The translations under genes and the position numbers were made by a program. From assembly GCA_037440885.1 (NCBI GenBank), contig JBBITI010000069.1:1-13084 (forward strand): 13,084 nucleotides of DNA. Reading direction: 5' to 3'. The notes beneath the pieces were generated by a model. It worked only from the letters and a program-made list of their open reading frames with translations, was not told the DNA's origin and searched no databases. This DNA comes from JBBITI01 sp037440885. GTDB lineage: Bacteria > Chloroflexota > Dehalococcoidia > Dehalococcoidales > UBA2162. How positions within the stretch are numbered: position 1 is the stretch's first letter; each line of letters starts with the position of its first letter. Below are positions 6,739-13,084 of the stretch, in pieces.

Positions 6739-6804
6739 CAATTCCTCCGATATATTTATTCGTTCCCGTTGCTCACAACAAATCAGGTCATATCTTGTGA
6801 TCGA

Positions 6805-6834
6805 ATGGTATCATTACGTTCATAATAATGTCAA
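6805..6834 (-). promoter_or_regulatory. Promoter candidate for the DUF4870 gene
   Basis: On the minus strand a perfect TTGACA (6829-6834) is followed after 18 bases by TACCAT (6805-6810), a four-of-six match to the -10 consensus. The predicted start leaves a leader of roughly 60 bases. Confidence 0.42.
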
Positions 6835-6877
6835 TAACTTGTAAGCGTCCATAACTAATAATTATCATATTTTTAGT

Positions 6878-7111
6878 TCAAAATCCGGAGTCGGGTGCCC
6901 GGGTCGCCTGGCGGACGAAGGAAGCTTCAAGGAGTTCATGCAGTTTCGCTTCCAGTTGAGTACCGATTTCCCAGAGACGGCGGTGTTGATGCCGGTTAAT
7001 CGACTTGATTTCAAACGGTTTTAACTCTTCAGATAATTTACGATACTCGTCATCGAGGGCTAGAAACTCGTAATAAAGGCGCTCCCGGGTTGCTCTATCG
7101 ATAATCGCCAT
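6878..7111 (-). CDS. Small helical protein of unknown function (77 aa)
   Basis: A soluble, highly charged protein that should be mostly alpha-helical. Residues 1-35 (MAIIDRATRERLYYEFLALD onward) and about 38-70 look like two amphipathic helices that could form a coiled-coil hairpin, with His/Arg-rich NRHQHRRLW in the turn. I do not recognise the family. It lies 33 bases downstream of the membrane-protein gene at 7145-7456 on the same strand and is probably co-transcribed with it. The start is uncertain: AAAGGAG lies 12 bases before the ATG at 7111, while a TTG at 7120 lies only three bases after it. I prefer the ATG, but a protein three residues longer is possible. Confidence 0.6.
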   Translation of the reverse strand: MAIIDRATRERLYYEFLALDDEYRKLSEELKPFEIKSINRHQHRRLWEIGTQLEAKLHELLEASFVRQATRAPDSGF

Positions 7112-7144
7112 AACAATCAAGATCTCCTTTCTTTCGTCTGCGGA

Positions 7145-7456
7145 CTATTCAAACTGGCTTATACCAAATAGCGAAATGATACAACCGGTCAGGCAGTACA
7201 ACCCGATGGCGGTAGAGAGGTAAACAAGAACCGCTTTTTCTTTGTGCTTTGCCACACTGATGATACCGGTCGCGCTGGCGGTTGCGGCGATGAATGCTCC
7301 GACAATCGTAAAAGAAATCGCCAGGATAATACTATAGTCGGGCTTGTGGCCGACGATTATTTCAGAGAGAACGAAAAAAAGGATATAAGCAACCAATAAG
7401 ATATTGGACCATATTCCGGTAGGGGTGCGGGGAAAAAATCTCATTCTGGAATCCAT
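7145..7456 (-). CDS. Small three-helix membrane protein of unknown function (103 aa)
   Basis: The product has a basic N-terminus (MDSRMRFFPRTPTGIWSN) and three predicted membrane spans (about residues 17-36, 42-67 and 74-97). The middle one is rich in small residues (AFIAATASATG). A positively charged loop (VAKHKEK, 68-74) would face the cytoplasm. The family is not one I can name. I chose the ATG at 7456, with GAGAG ten bases upstream; a GTG at 7465 is in frame but too close to that site. A good promoter sits upstream (7495-7524), and the 77-residue helical protein follows, which suggests a two-gene operon. A partnership between the two products is inferred from position only. Confidence 0.68.
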   Translation of the reverse strand: MDSRMRFFPRTPTGIWSNILLVAYILFFVLSEIIVGHKPDYSIILAISFTIVGAFIAATASATGIISVAKHKEKAVLVYLSTAIGLYCLTGCIISLFGISQFE

Positions 7457-7494
7457 GATCAGCACACTCTCTTCCGGATCGGTATTTCAGGTCA

Positions 7495-7524
7495 ATTATA
7501 CACGCGGAGTAAATCGGGTAACAA
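7495..7524 (-). promoter_or_regulatory. Sigma-70-type promoter for the 7456-6878 gene pair
   Basis: On the minus strand TTGTTA (-35, 7519-7524) and a perfect TATAAT (-10, 7495-7500) are separated by 18 bases. Transcription would start near 7488, about 30 bases before the start codon. No comparably good promoter was found for the divergent gene at 7643. Confidence 0.5.
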
Positions 7525-7642
7525 ACATAATGGGTTCTTACAGTCGAGGAAATCTAAAATATGGTGATAAAATAGGCGGAAAAAGAAGCGTTCTTTATTG
7601 AATATCCTGTCGGATAAGAGAAAACAAAAAGGAGTGTGTTGA

Positions 7643-9394
7643 ATGGATTATTTCAGATCAAGTTTTTATCACCAATATACGCCACTAACCAGGGAGCAAA
7701 TTCTGGCAAAATTAAAACCGACGCCGGCGGCGAAAAGTGTTTCCTCGCTTTCGGATACCATCGCCGGGAAATCAATAAACATCGTCCTTGATCAGGGACC
7801 AACACTGGAATACAAATTTCTATCGGGAGACAAACTGGAGTTGTCGGAGGGAAAAACCGCAGTCATAACTGCACCTTACTCGGCGAAGGAACTGGAGGGA
7901 GTGGTGCTTTTCACACATATGATACCGGATACGGTGCGTGGTTACGGGATTATCTATGATACAAGGACGAATCTGGTCACGGCTTATGAACTATGGTTCT
8001 GCGGATTCGAGCCGGACCAACGAGAGGTGTGGCGGCATATTATGTTCGGGTATGTCGCTACGGACACTCCGGCACCGTCGGAACGCCACGCTCTCACCAA
8101 CCGTATTGAAGGAAAAGGAACTTACTGGAAAAACGATAATGGGGTTGAGATGCTTTACTTTTTCCCGTCGGTAGTCTGGTCATCGTTTCTGGAGTTAAGC
8201 GATCCCCTTGGCGGGATTACTATGACGGCGCCATCCGATTACCTCAAGATAAACGATCGCTTGTACATTTATTCAAGGGTGGAGCAGGAATACTCGGGGA
8301 CTTTCACTCTGGAAGTAATTGACCTGTTTACGGTCCGACACATCGGGATGCGACTCGGGTTTGACAAGGGGGACACCCTGGATTACAGCATGTACTACGG
8401 GGTAGGTGAGATCACCGGACAATCGACTAATCTGGAACCGCTGACTGATTACGGTACGGATATTCCGTATAGCGAGGGCCATCGCAAGCAGATTAACCCG
8501 CAAAACAAGGGCGTGCGGCCGTCTTATCGCCCGCGTTTTATGCATCGAGACTACAGCAAAGCCGAAGTAGACGAAATAATCAGAACCAACAGCAAAATAT
8601 TTGAAGGACAATCTATCATGTCGAGTTTCCATACAATGGAAGCATCCGACTTCATGGTCGGCAAAAAGTTCGTTCTCCGTTATGACAACGGCCCGGTCTG
8701 GGAATATGATGTCATTGACAGGTTGCACCTGAAGTGGCGCCGGGAAGGTGAGGACACCTGGCATGCTGAATTGTACCAGGGGTATGAAGTTGCCAAAGAT
8801 ATTATCTTGTTCTGTCATATCTGTACGGGAAGTGATCCATTACGATGCCTGACCCATGCAGTGGACTTTTCTCATGCCCTGGCAACCTGCGTGGATGCTC
8901 AAATGGGCAACGGACGTAAACCATGGGAAGTAGGTCACCGGGCAATATTCGGTGTCATGGAAATTGAAGGTGGTCCGACACCGCCGGCAGTAGAACGACA
9001 CCGTTTCACAACGGAACTGGTCGGCAAGGCATTTTCATGGACTTACGGAGAATTCATGCAGTCGATCCACGTTTACAGTTCACCTGACTCATATTCGTGG
9101 ACAATTATGATGGGACGCAATACCGGAGGCTGGATGTGGAGTTCACCCTGCCTTTATGTGAAATTACGCGCGGATGCCTTTCTGATGAGCTGGACAGAGG
9201 ATACGTGTAACGGAAATCAAGGTACATTTGTACTTAATCCCTGGATCATGCATGACGCCGGTTTCTTCTTCGGCGTCGGCGATAGCCCGGGCAGTAAAAG
9301 TGATTTGCACCTGACGCCGATGGGCGCTTTCGCCCGTCCGCTGCACGGGTTCGATATCATGAAGTACTTTGAAAAGAAGCGAAAAGAATATTGA
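7643..9394 (+). CDS. Tandemly duplicated MoaF-domain protein (583 aa)
   Basis: The protein is an internal duplication of a MoaF-like unit (N- plus C-terminal lipocalin-like MoaF domains). Unit 1 spans about residues 38-265 and unit 2 about 335-560, joined by a polar linker. Matching landmarks are GKSINIVLDQGPTLEYKF (42-59) with GKKFVLRYDNGPVWEYDV (340-357), HIMFGYVATDTPAPSERHAL (132-151) with RAIFGVMEIEGGPTPPAVERH (433-453), DYLKINDRLYIYSRVEQE with LYVKLRADAFLMSWTED, and MYYGVGEITG (250-259) with FFFGVGDSPG (541-550). The MoaF family was named from the Klebsiella monoamine regulon; its chemistry is not established, and the fold suggests binding of a small hydrophobic ligand. There is no signal peptide, so it is cytoplasmic. 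The ATG has AAGGAG eight bases upstream. It appears monocistronic, divergent from the 7456 gene. The long length relative to usual MoaF proteins (about 250-300 residues) is explained by the duplication. Confidence 0.85.
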   Translation: MDYFRSSFYHQYTPLTREQILAKLKPTPAAKSVSSLSDTIAGKSINIVLDQGPTLEYKFLSGDKLELSEGKTAVITAPYSAKELEGVVLFTHMIPDTVRGYGIIYDTRTNLVTAYELWFCGFEPDQREVWRHIMFGYVATDTPAPSERHALTNRIEGKGTYWKNDNGVEMLYFFPSVVWSSFLELSDPLGGITMTAPSDYLKINDRLYIYSRVEQEYSGTFTLEVIDLFTVRHIGMRLGFDKGDTLDYSMYYGVGEITGQSTNLEPLTDYGTDIPYSEGHRKQINPQNKGVRPSYRPRFMHRDYSKAEVDEIIRTNSKIFEGQSIMSSFHTMEASDFMVGKKFVLRYDNGPVWEYDVIDRLHLKWRREGEDTWHAELYQGYEVAKDIILFCHICTGSDPLRCLTHAVDFSHALATCVDAQMGNGRKPWEVGHRAIFGVMEIEGGPTPPAVERHRFTTELVGKAFSWTYGEFMQSIHVYSSPDSYSWTIMMGRNTGGWMWSSPCLYVKLRADAFLMSWTEDTCNGNQGTFVLNPWIMHDAGFFFGVGDSPGSKSDLHLTPMGAFARPLHGFDIMKYFEKKRKEY

Positions 9395-9788
9395 AGCTTG
9401 TTCTCAGGATGATCTGCGTTATCAACTTTTCATAATGATGAGAAAGATCCGAATTTGTCGGATAACGAAAGGGGTGGCAAGAGTGTTTACTGCCAGACCA
9501 AGCGCATAAGCCGCTTTCAAGCAAATTGGAATTACTCCGTGTTATTATTTAGGGGTTAGATAGGCGGTAGTGGAATTACCCTGTTATCGTGTTTCTCCAA
9601 TCGTTATTTGCGATAATATTGAAATTCCTGGCTTGGTGCAACTGCTGGTGGACAAGCATCTAGCAGTAAGATTCGGGATATTAAAGTAGACTGAATGAGT
9701 GCTACTCAAAATAATGATAAATGGAATCAGCAGCAATTTATTCTGAAGATAAATTGTCTACGATAGAATTGTTTCAGAGGGGGAACAA
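9395..9788. other. Intergenic region with short repeats (394 bp)
   Basis: I see no gene here. It contains a small hairpin ATCCGA-N5-TCGGAT (9447-9463), part of whose second arm belongs to TGTCGGATAA (9456-9465); the same ten bases also occur at 7608-7617 just before the MoaF gene. A degenerate direct repeat starting TGGAATTAC occurs at 9527-9546 and 9571-9587, followed by TTATCG/CGATAA inverted half-sites. The thyX promoter candidate lies at the right end. No terminator is obvious for the MoaF gene. Confidence 0.5.
9741..9769 (+). promoter_or_regulatory. Promoter candidate for thyX
   Basis: TTCTGA (9741-9746) and TAGAAT (9764-9769) are 17 bases apart; the -10 matches five of six positions, the -35 poorly. 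The predicted start at about 9776 would fall on the ribosome binding site (AGAGGGGG), giving an almost leaderless message. Confidence 0.33.
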
Positions 9789-10379
9789 ATGAGTTACGAA
9801 ATAGAAGTTAAACTTCTGGAGATTACCCCTGATAGCGAAAACCTATTGGAGAGAGCAGGGCGTATTTGCTATAACAGCCTGGATAAGCTGGGCACCAATG
9901 AGAACTGGTTGCAGTCGAGAATTCAGCAGGGGCATGAAAGCCTAATCGAACATGCCTCCGCCACCTTTTATATCAAGGCGTCCCGCACCCTCACCCATGA
10001 ACTGGTGCGCCACCGCATCGCCAGCTATTCCCAGCGCAGCCAGCGCTATATTAAAGAAACGAAAGCGAACTACATTACCCCGCCCGAACTTTCGAAGGAA
10101 GTGAATCCCGAAAATGCGCGGGTATTTGAACATGCGATGTCTGTGGCATGGGATGCATATCGCAGACTGCTGGATGCTGGTATTAAACCGGAGATCGCCC
10201 GTTATGTACTGCCGAACGCCTGTGCCACCGAGATAATCTGCACCTGGAACTTCCGCGAGATAAGGCACATCATCAAAATGCGCACCAGTCAAGCGGCGTT
10301 GCCGGAGTTCCGTGAAGTAGCCGAGAAGATAAAAGATATCATGAAAGGGCAAGCCCCGAAGGTCTTCGGGGATCTGTGA
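9789..10379 (+). CDS. thyX: Flavin-dependent thymidylate synthase ThyX
   Basis: This enzyme makes dTMP from dUMP with methylene-tetrahydrofolate as carbon donor and FAD/NADPH as reductant. The ThyX signature RHR-x7-S is present as RHRIASYSQRS (residues 74-84), preceded by HESLIEHASATFYIKASRTL (49-68). The C-terminal substrate-binding region NFREIRHIIKMRTSQAALPE (154-173) contains the conserved Arg after the helix. At 196 residues it is at the short end of the family but has all core motifs. The ATG has AGAGGGGG five bases upstream. It has no folate or nucleotide genes next to it. A perfect seven-pair hairpin (CCCCGAA/TTCGGGG, 10354-10371) overlaps the last codons without a T run; it may protect or weakly end the message. 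No ThyA gene is visible in the window. Confidence 0.96.
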   Translation: MSYEIEVKLLEITPDSENLLERAGRICYNSLDKLGTNENWLQSRIQQGHESLIEHASATFYIKASRTLTHELVRHRIASYSQRSQRYIKETKANYITPPELSKEVNPENARVFEHAMSVAWDAYRRLLDAGIKPEIARYVLPNACATEIICTWNFREIRHIIKMRTSQAALPEFREVAEKIKDIMKGQAPKVFGDL

Positions 10380-10533
10380 AAATATTATTGATGTATTTAT
10401 CGAAAGGGAAATATTTGAGAGAGATTGATGAAGTCAAAACCGGTTTCGTAGATTTTATCGGGGCAAGAGTTGGTCAGGCGGCTTGTCGGTGAACCCGAGT
10501 AGATTTCAGCTTCGTAATAGTGGCAGGGAGACC

Positions 10534-10561
10534 TTGCGTGTTCATGGAACAACGATACAAT
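10534..10561 (+). promoter_or_regulatory. Promoter candidate for the PanE-family gene
   Basis: TTGCGT (10534-10539) and TACAAT (10556-10561) are separated by 16 bases. The -10 matches five of six positions. Transcription would start around 10568, about 40 bases before the TTG start codon. Confidence 0.38.
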
Positions 10562-10597
10562 GGAACTGGTGTGTGAAGGATATTCAATACGTACTCC

Positions 10598-10604
10598 AGG
10601 AGGT
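10598..10604 (+). promoter_or_regulatory. Ribosome binding site deciding the TTG start at 10611
   Basis: A perfect AGGAGGT with a six-base spacer to TTG at 10611. It places the start exactly at the usual N-terminus of this dehydrogenase family, although the frame is open upstream to an ATG at 10560. Confidence 0.85.
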
Positions 10605-10610
10605 AGCATT

Positions 10611-11585
10611 TTGAAGATTGGGATTTTGGGCGCTGGCGCCATGGGTTCGATGGTGGGAGCTTACCTGAAAAGAGGTGGCGGAGAAGTCTACTTTGTGGAT
10701 CCCTATGAGGCACATATGAAGGCCGTCAGAGAGAATGGCCTGCATATGAAGATCCAGGGACGTGAGGAAATAGTCAGGATTGACGGAGCAACAGGGAATG
10801 CCGCGGAAGTAGGCATATGTGATGCGGTGATCGTTCTTGTCAAAGGTATGACTACCAGGTCTTCGGTGGAAGACAACCGGGCGTTGATGGGGAAGGACAC
10901 CATCACGGTGACACTGCAAAACGGGATTGGCAACGTGGACATCCTTAGAGAGCAGTTGCCGGATGAGAACATCGGCTATGGCATTTTGAAGTCTTCTGCT
11001 ACGCTGTATGCACCGGGCAGGATATTCGGGAACCCGAGATTCACGAACAGCCCGGCCGGGCTATATCTGTACCCTCTAAAGAAAGACACCAGGCTTTTCG
11101 TGAAATTCGAAGAGCTACTGGCGGTATTGGCTGCCGGCGGTTTTATCGTAAAGCTGGAAGAGAATATCGATGCCATGGTGTGGGACAAGTTATACAACAA
11201 CGCAGTCTTCAACTGCCCCTGTGCCTTGCTGCAAATAGCACCGCAGGATTTCATATCGCATAAGATGGGCACGGAACTATACAAAGAGATCGCGAGAGAA
11301 GTCTGTGAGGTAGCTACTGCGAAAGGCATTCCGATGGACGCCGATTTCTGGTGGGAACATGTCGGGCTTCCATCGATTCCCCGGGGTCCTATCAAGTTCA
11401 GGGCTTATACTTCAGCAATCCACGACATTAGTCGCAAGCGCAAGACAGAAGTAGACTTTTTGAACGGCGCCATCTACAGAGAAGGACAAAAACTGGGAAT
11501 TCCCACCCCCTACAACGAGACGATATGGCGTCTGACGAAGATACTCGAAGATACGTATGATCTTAAGTACGTTCCGGAGACCTGA
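10611..11585 (+). CDS. panE: 2-dehydropantoate 2-reductase (ketopantoate reductase) family protein
   Basis: A 324-residue NADPH-dependent dehydrogenase of the ApbA/PanE family. The canonical reaction reduces ketopantoate to pantoate for CoA synthesis. Visible motifs are the Rossmann loop GAGAMG (7-12), the acidic end of beta2 (YFVD, 27-30), VKGMTT (78-83, the Lys position contacting cofactor), TLQNGIGN (101-108), and the catalytic helix WDKLYNNAVFNC (191-202, with the family's Lys at 193 and Asn at 197). The C-terminal block KTEVDFLNGAI (278-288) with PTPYNE (298-303) holds the conserved Glu and Asn. The TTG start is set by a perfect ribosome binding site. Many genomes carry several paralogues acting on other 2-oxoacids, and no pantothenate genes are adjacent here, so the exact substrate is unproven. 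A hairpin without T run (11587-11610) follows the stop. Confidence 0.9.
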   Translation: MKIGILGAGAMGSMVGAYLKRGGGEVYFVDPYEAHMKAVRENGLHMKIQGREEIVRIDGATGNAAEVGICDAVIVLVKGMTTRSSVEDNRALMGKDTITVTLQNGIGNVDILREQLPDENIGYGILKSSATLYAPGRIFGNPRFTNSPAGLYLYPLKKDTRLFVKFEELLAVLAAGGFIVKLEENIDAMVWDKLYNNAVFNCPCALLQIAPQDFISHKMGTELYKEIAREVCEVATAKGIPMDADFWWEHVGLPSIPRGPIKFRAYTSAIHDISRKRKTEVDFLNGAIYREGQKLGIPTPYNETIWRLTKILEDTYDLKYVPET

Positions 11586-11921
11586 CCTGCTGCGGCAATT
11601 GGCGTAGCAGACTAGTGGCAATGCGAGGCATTCCAGGTGCCCGGGGTTAGCGAAGGTGGAATCTAGCCCATCAGAGATGAGGTTCCGGCTTGTTAACGTG
11701 CACTTTCGCAGCAGCGCCGGCACATTTGACTCCCGAAAGTATTACTAATGTGAATGTATTATTGAAGTGTATCTACTGATAGTGATAAAGTTCTGCAAAT
11801 ACGGGCTCATGACACTAGAGACCAGTAGTTTAGCGGTGTAATTTCTCAGGCAGAAAATGAAGATAGACAAAAATATCTGGTGATCATACACTCGAACGGA
11901 ATAATAATTGGAGAAGGCAAA
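11586..11921. other. Intergenic region (336 bp)
   Basis: I see no gene here. Directly after the preceding stop is a hairpin of eight pairs including one G-T (CTGCTGCG at 11587-11594 with CGTAGCAG at 11603-11610) lacking a T run. A weak TTGAAG ... GATAAA pair around 11763-11790 could be a promoter for the lipoprotein gene. The remainder shows no clear structure. Confidence 0.45.
11910..11917 (+). promoter_or_regulatory. Ribosome binding site deciding the TTG start at 11922
   Basis: GGAGAAGG is followed by TTG at 11922 at good spacing. It places the start at a proper lipoprotein signal peptide (MKKIISILL) rather than at the upstream GTG at 11880, which would bury the signal behind a 14-residue extension. 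Confidence 0.7.
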
Positions 11922-12383
11922 TTGAAGAAGATTATTTCAATACTGTTAGTGTCGGTCTTACTGTTATCTTGCACAAGCCTTGTTGCTTGTGGTGGGAAAG
12001 CGCCAGAATCTAATAAAACAACGACGGCATCCTCAACAAAAACTTCAGCCGCATCAGGTAGTGGTCTGACCTGGAATGATATGCCTTTGTATTCAGGAGC
12101 AGGTCAGATACAGAAAGGTAGCTGGTCTATCCCCCCAGCCGATGAGAGTGATTATAGCAAGGTTGAATGGCGATATTACGAGACAAATGCGAGTCTTGTT
12201 ACGGTATCCGCTTTCTATAAAAACCAGATGCCGGCTAAAGGATGGACCGAGAAGGGGTGGATGGAAGTACAGGAAATGCATTGGGGATTGTATGACAAAA
12301 ATAATGAAAATGATGCCGCTATGGTTTGGATCAATTCCCAGGAAGGAAAAACCGTAATCGCTATGTGGAGAGCATCAAAATAA
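11922..12383 (+). CDS. Trp-rich lipoprotein of unknown function (153 aa)
   Basis: Residues 1-23 are a lipoprotein signal peptide (MKKIISILLVSVLLLSCTSL) ending in lipobox LVAC (Cys23). A Ser/Thr/Lys tether (about 27-48) is followed by a roughly 100-residue domain with eight tryptophans (51, 68, 83, 108, 113, 121, 136, 149). The pattern WNDMPLYSGA (51-60), YYETNASLVTVSAFYKNQMP (85-104) and GWTEKGW is a layout I have seen in small surface lipoproteins of Gram-positive and Chloroflexota-type bacteria, but I cannot name a family. The tether resembles that of the solute-binding protein at 3617. The product should be anchored to the outer face of the cytoplasmic membrane. It starts with TTG and appears to be a single gene. 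A run of eight G (12387-12394) follows the stop. Confidence 0.78.
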   Translation: MKKIISILLVSVLLLSCTSLVACGGKAPESNKTTTASSTKTSAASGSGLTWNDMPLYSGAGQIQKGSWSIPPADESDYSKVEWRYYETNASLVTVSAFYKNQMPAKGWTEKGWMEVQEMHWGLYDKNNENDAAMVWINSQEGKTVIAMWRASK

Positions 12384-12593
12384 TATGGGGGGGGCGGTAC
12401 TTAACGGTAGAGAGAACTAGAACACTCGACTTACCTGTTAGCTTGTCGTAACCCGTAAAATCGAGTCCACAGAGGTCAAGTTAACCCTATGTGAGTTTTC
12501 GATATTTTGAATGATAGCCGGAGTGGGGTTAAGATATCTCCTCAAGACCCTTGCTCCCGCTGACTTACACAGTAGTATCGCCGATCGAAGAGC

Positions 12594-12601
12594 AAAGGGG
12601 G
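12594..12601 (+). promoter_or_regulatory. Ribosome binding site for the TTG start at 12607
   Basis: AAAGGGGG lies five bases before TTG at 12607. The frame is also open upstream to an ATG at 12511, but that ATG has no ribosome binding site. Confidence 0.55.
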
Positions 12602-12606
12602 ATTGT

Positions 12607-13084
12607 TTGAGGCAAGAATCTTCCCCAAGGCAAATTGATTTCGACGGTATTCTCAACTTCCGAGATCTGGGCGGGTACACTGAGCGCCTGAACAAGGCAC
12701 TTAGCTCTGGGCTGGTGCTCGTTTCCGCCCCCGCCGGCTTCGGCAAGACCACCGCGGTGGTCCAGTGGGCGCTCCATCATAGGAAAGACATCTCCGTTGC
12801 CTGGATATCACTTGACGACAGCGATAACGATCCGGTCCGGTTCTGGGACTACTTCATCGCGGCCCTCAAAACGTTCAAGCCGGCCGCCGGTGAAGTTGCT
12901 TCGTCTGTACTGCACTCCCCGCAATCCCACACGATTGAAGCGGTGCTAACCTTGCTAATCAACGATGTGACTGATATCCCTCATGACTTCGCTGTCGTCC
13001 TGGACGACTACCACCTCATCAAGTCCGACGCTGTGCATGCCGCGTTAGCGTTTTTTCTCGACCATATGCCCCCATCCATGCATC
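12607..13084 (+). CDS. MalT-like ATP-dependent LuxR regulator, 5' part, with phosphatase-like N-terminus
   Basis: The gene is cut by the window end; 159 codons are visible. From residue 26 it reads as the NTPase domain of the MalT/large LuxR-type (STAND) regulators: ERLNKAL, LVLVSAPAGFGKTTAVVQW (Walker A at 41-48, Lys47), VAWISLDDSDNDPVRFWDYF (64-83), and FAVVLDDYHLI (128-138, Walker B with Asp133/Asp134). In the family, ATP and an inducer drive oligomerisation and transcription activation through a C-terminal helix-turn-helix, which would lie beyond the window. Residues 7-25 (PRQIDFDGILNFRDLGGYT) do not match a MalT N-terminus. They match the start of the Y_phosphatase3 (tyrosine phosphatase) family. 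GC also rises at that point (about 12682). This may be a real 5'-end capture or an assembly chimera. An alternative start is ATG 12511. Confidence 0.85.
   Translation, partial: MRQESSPRQIDFDGILNFRDLGGYTERLNKALSSGLVLVSAPAGFGKTTAVVQWALHHRKDISVAWISLDDSDNDPVRFWDYFIAALKTFKPAAGEVASSVLHSPQSHTIEAVLTLLINDVTDIPHDFAVVLDDYHLIKSDAVHAALAFFLDHMPPSMH

Noticed and set aside
8273..8818. 181-codon frame on the minus strand inside the MoaF gene
   Set aside because: It is fully contained in a gene with clear domain repeats and a good ribosome binding site. It has no start signal of its own and is a shadow frame.
9447..9463. ATCCGA-N5-TCGGAT hairpin after the MoaF gene as a terminator
   Set aside because: It is followed by AACGAAAGG rather than a T run, and the six-pair stem is weak.
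12438..12780. Two minus-strand frames overlapping the last gene
   Set aside because: They are antisense to the Walker A region of a recognisable NTPase and have no ribosome binding site.
1..13084. Search for CRISPR arrays, tRNA or rRNA genes, transposases and attachment sites
   Set aside because: No regularly spaced repeats, cloverleaf-like sequences, transposase motifs or integrase genes were seen when reading through the window on both strands.

Overview
The window looks like a scaffold from an uncultured bacterium, most likely of the Chloroflexota (Dehalococcoidia-like). This is an inference. It rests on a large MalT/LuxR-type regulator, orphan extracytoplasmic solute-binding lipoproteins, MoaF-domain proteins, ThyX in place of ThyA, frequent GTG/TTG starts behind strong Shine-Dalgarno (SD) sequences, and moderate GC. 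There is no rRNA or tRNA to settle the taxonomy. A run of ten N (809-818) marks a scaffold join, so the first ~800 bases may not be truly contiguous with the rest.

Layout. Positions 1-1350 are gene-poor and AT-rich. They hold one possible small minus-strand gene, reading-frame fragments on both sides of the N gap, an amber-interrupted small membrane ORF, and a convincing plus-strand terminator (1283-1324). Positions 1353-3216 form a minus-strand operon: a 52-residue gamma-type (OadG-like) membrane subunit, the beta subunit of a sodium-pumping decarboxylase (OadB family), and an unknown membrane-anchored protein. No carboxyltransferase (alpha) or biotin-carrier gene lies in the window. The operon diverges from a peptide/nickel-type ABC substrate-binding lipoprotein (3617-5428) across a 400-bp region with two near-consensus promoters and several inverted repeats. 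The lipoprotein gene ends in a textbook terminator, and an iron-sulfur-flavoprotein-like FMN reductase follows. Three small minus-strand genes come next: a DUF4870-type membrane protein, a small helical protein and a three-helix membrane protein. A plus-strand series completes the window: a 583-residue protein that is a tandem duplication of a MoaF-like unit, ThyX, a ketopantoate-reductase-family dehydrogenase, an unknown Trp-rich lipoprotein, and the 5' part of a MalT-like ATP-dependent LuxR regulator that runs off the end.

How the genes work together. The beta/gamma pair would export Na+ from the cytoplasm at the expense of biotin-bound carboxylate decarboxylation if partners are encoded elsewhere. 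The substrate-binding protein and the second lipoprotein are outer-face proteins. ThyX and the PanE-family enzyme serve nucleotide and (possibly) CoA metabolism and seem to be separate transcription units. Apart from the OadG/OadB/anchor operon and the pair at 6878-7456, most genes appear to be single-gene units with their own promoters.

Most notable are the double MoaF protein and the last gene. The last gene's first ~25 codons read like the N-terminus of a protein-tyrosine phosphatase (NFRDLGGY motif) and then switch directly into a MalT-type NTPase. This is either a real promoter/5'-end capture or an assembly chimera.
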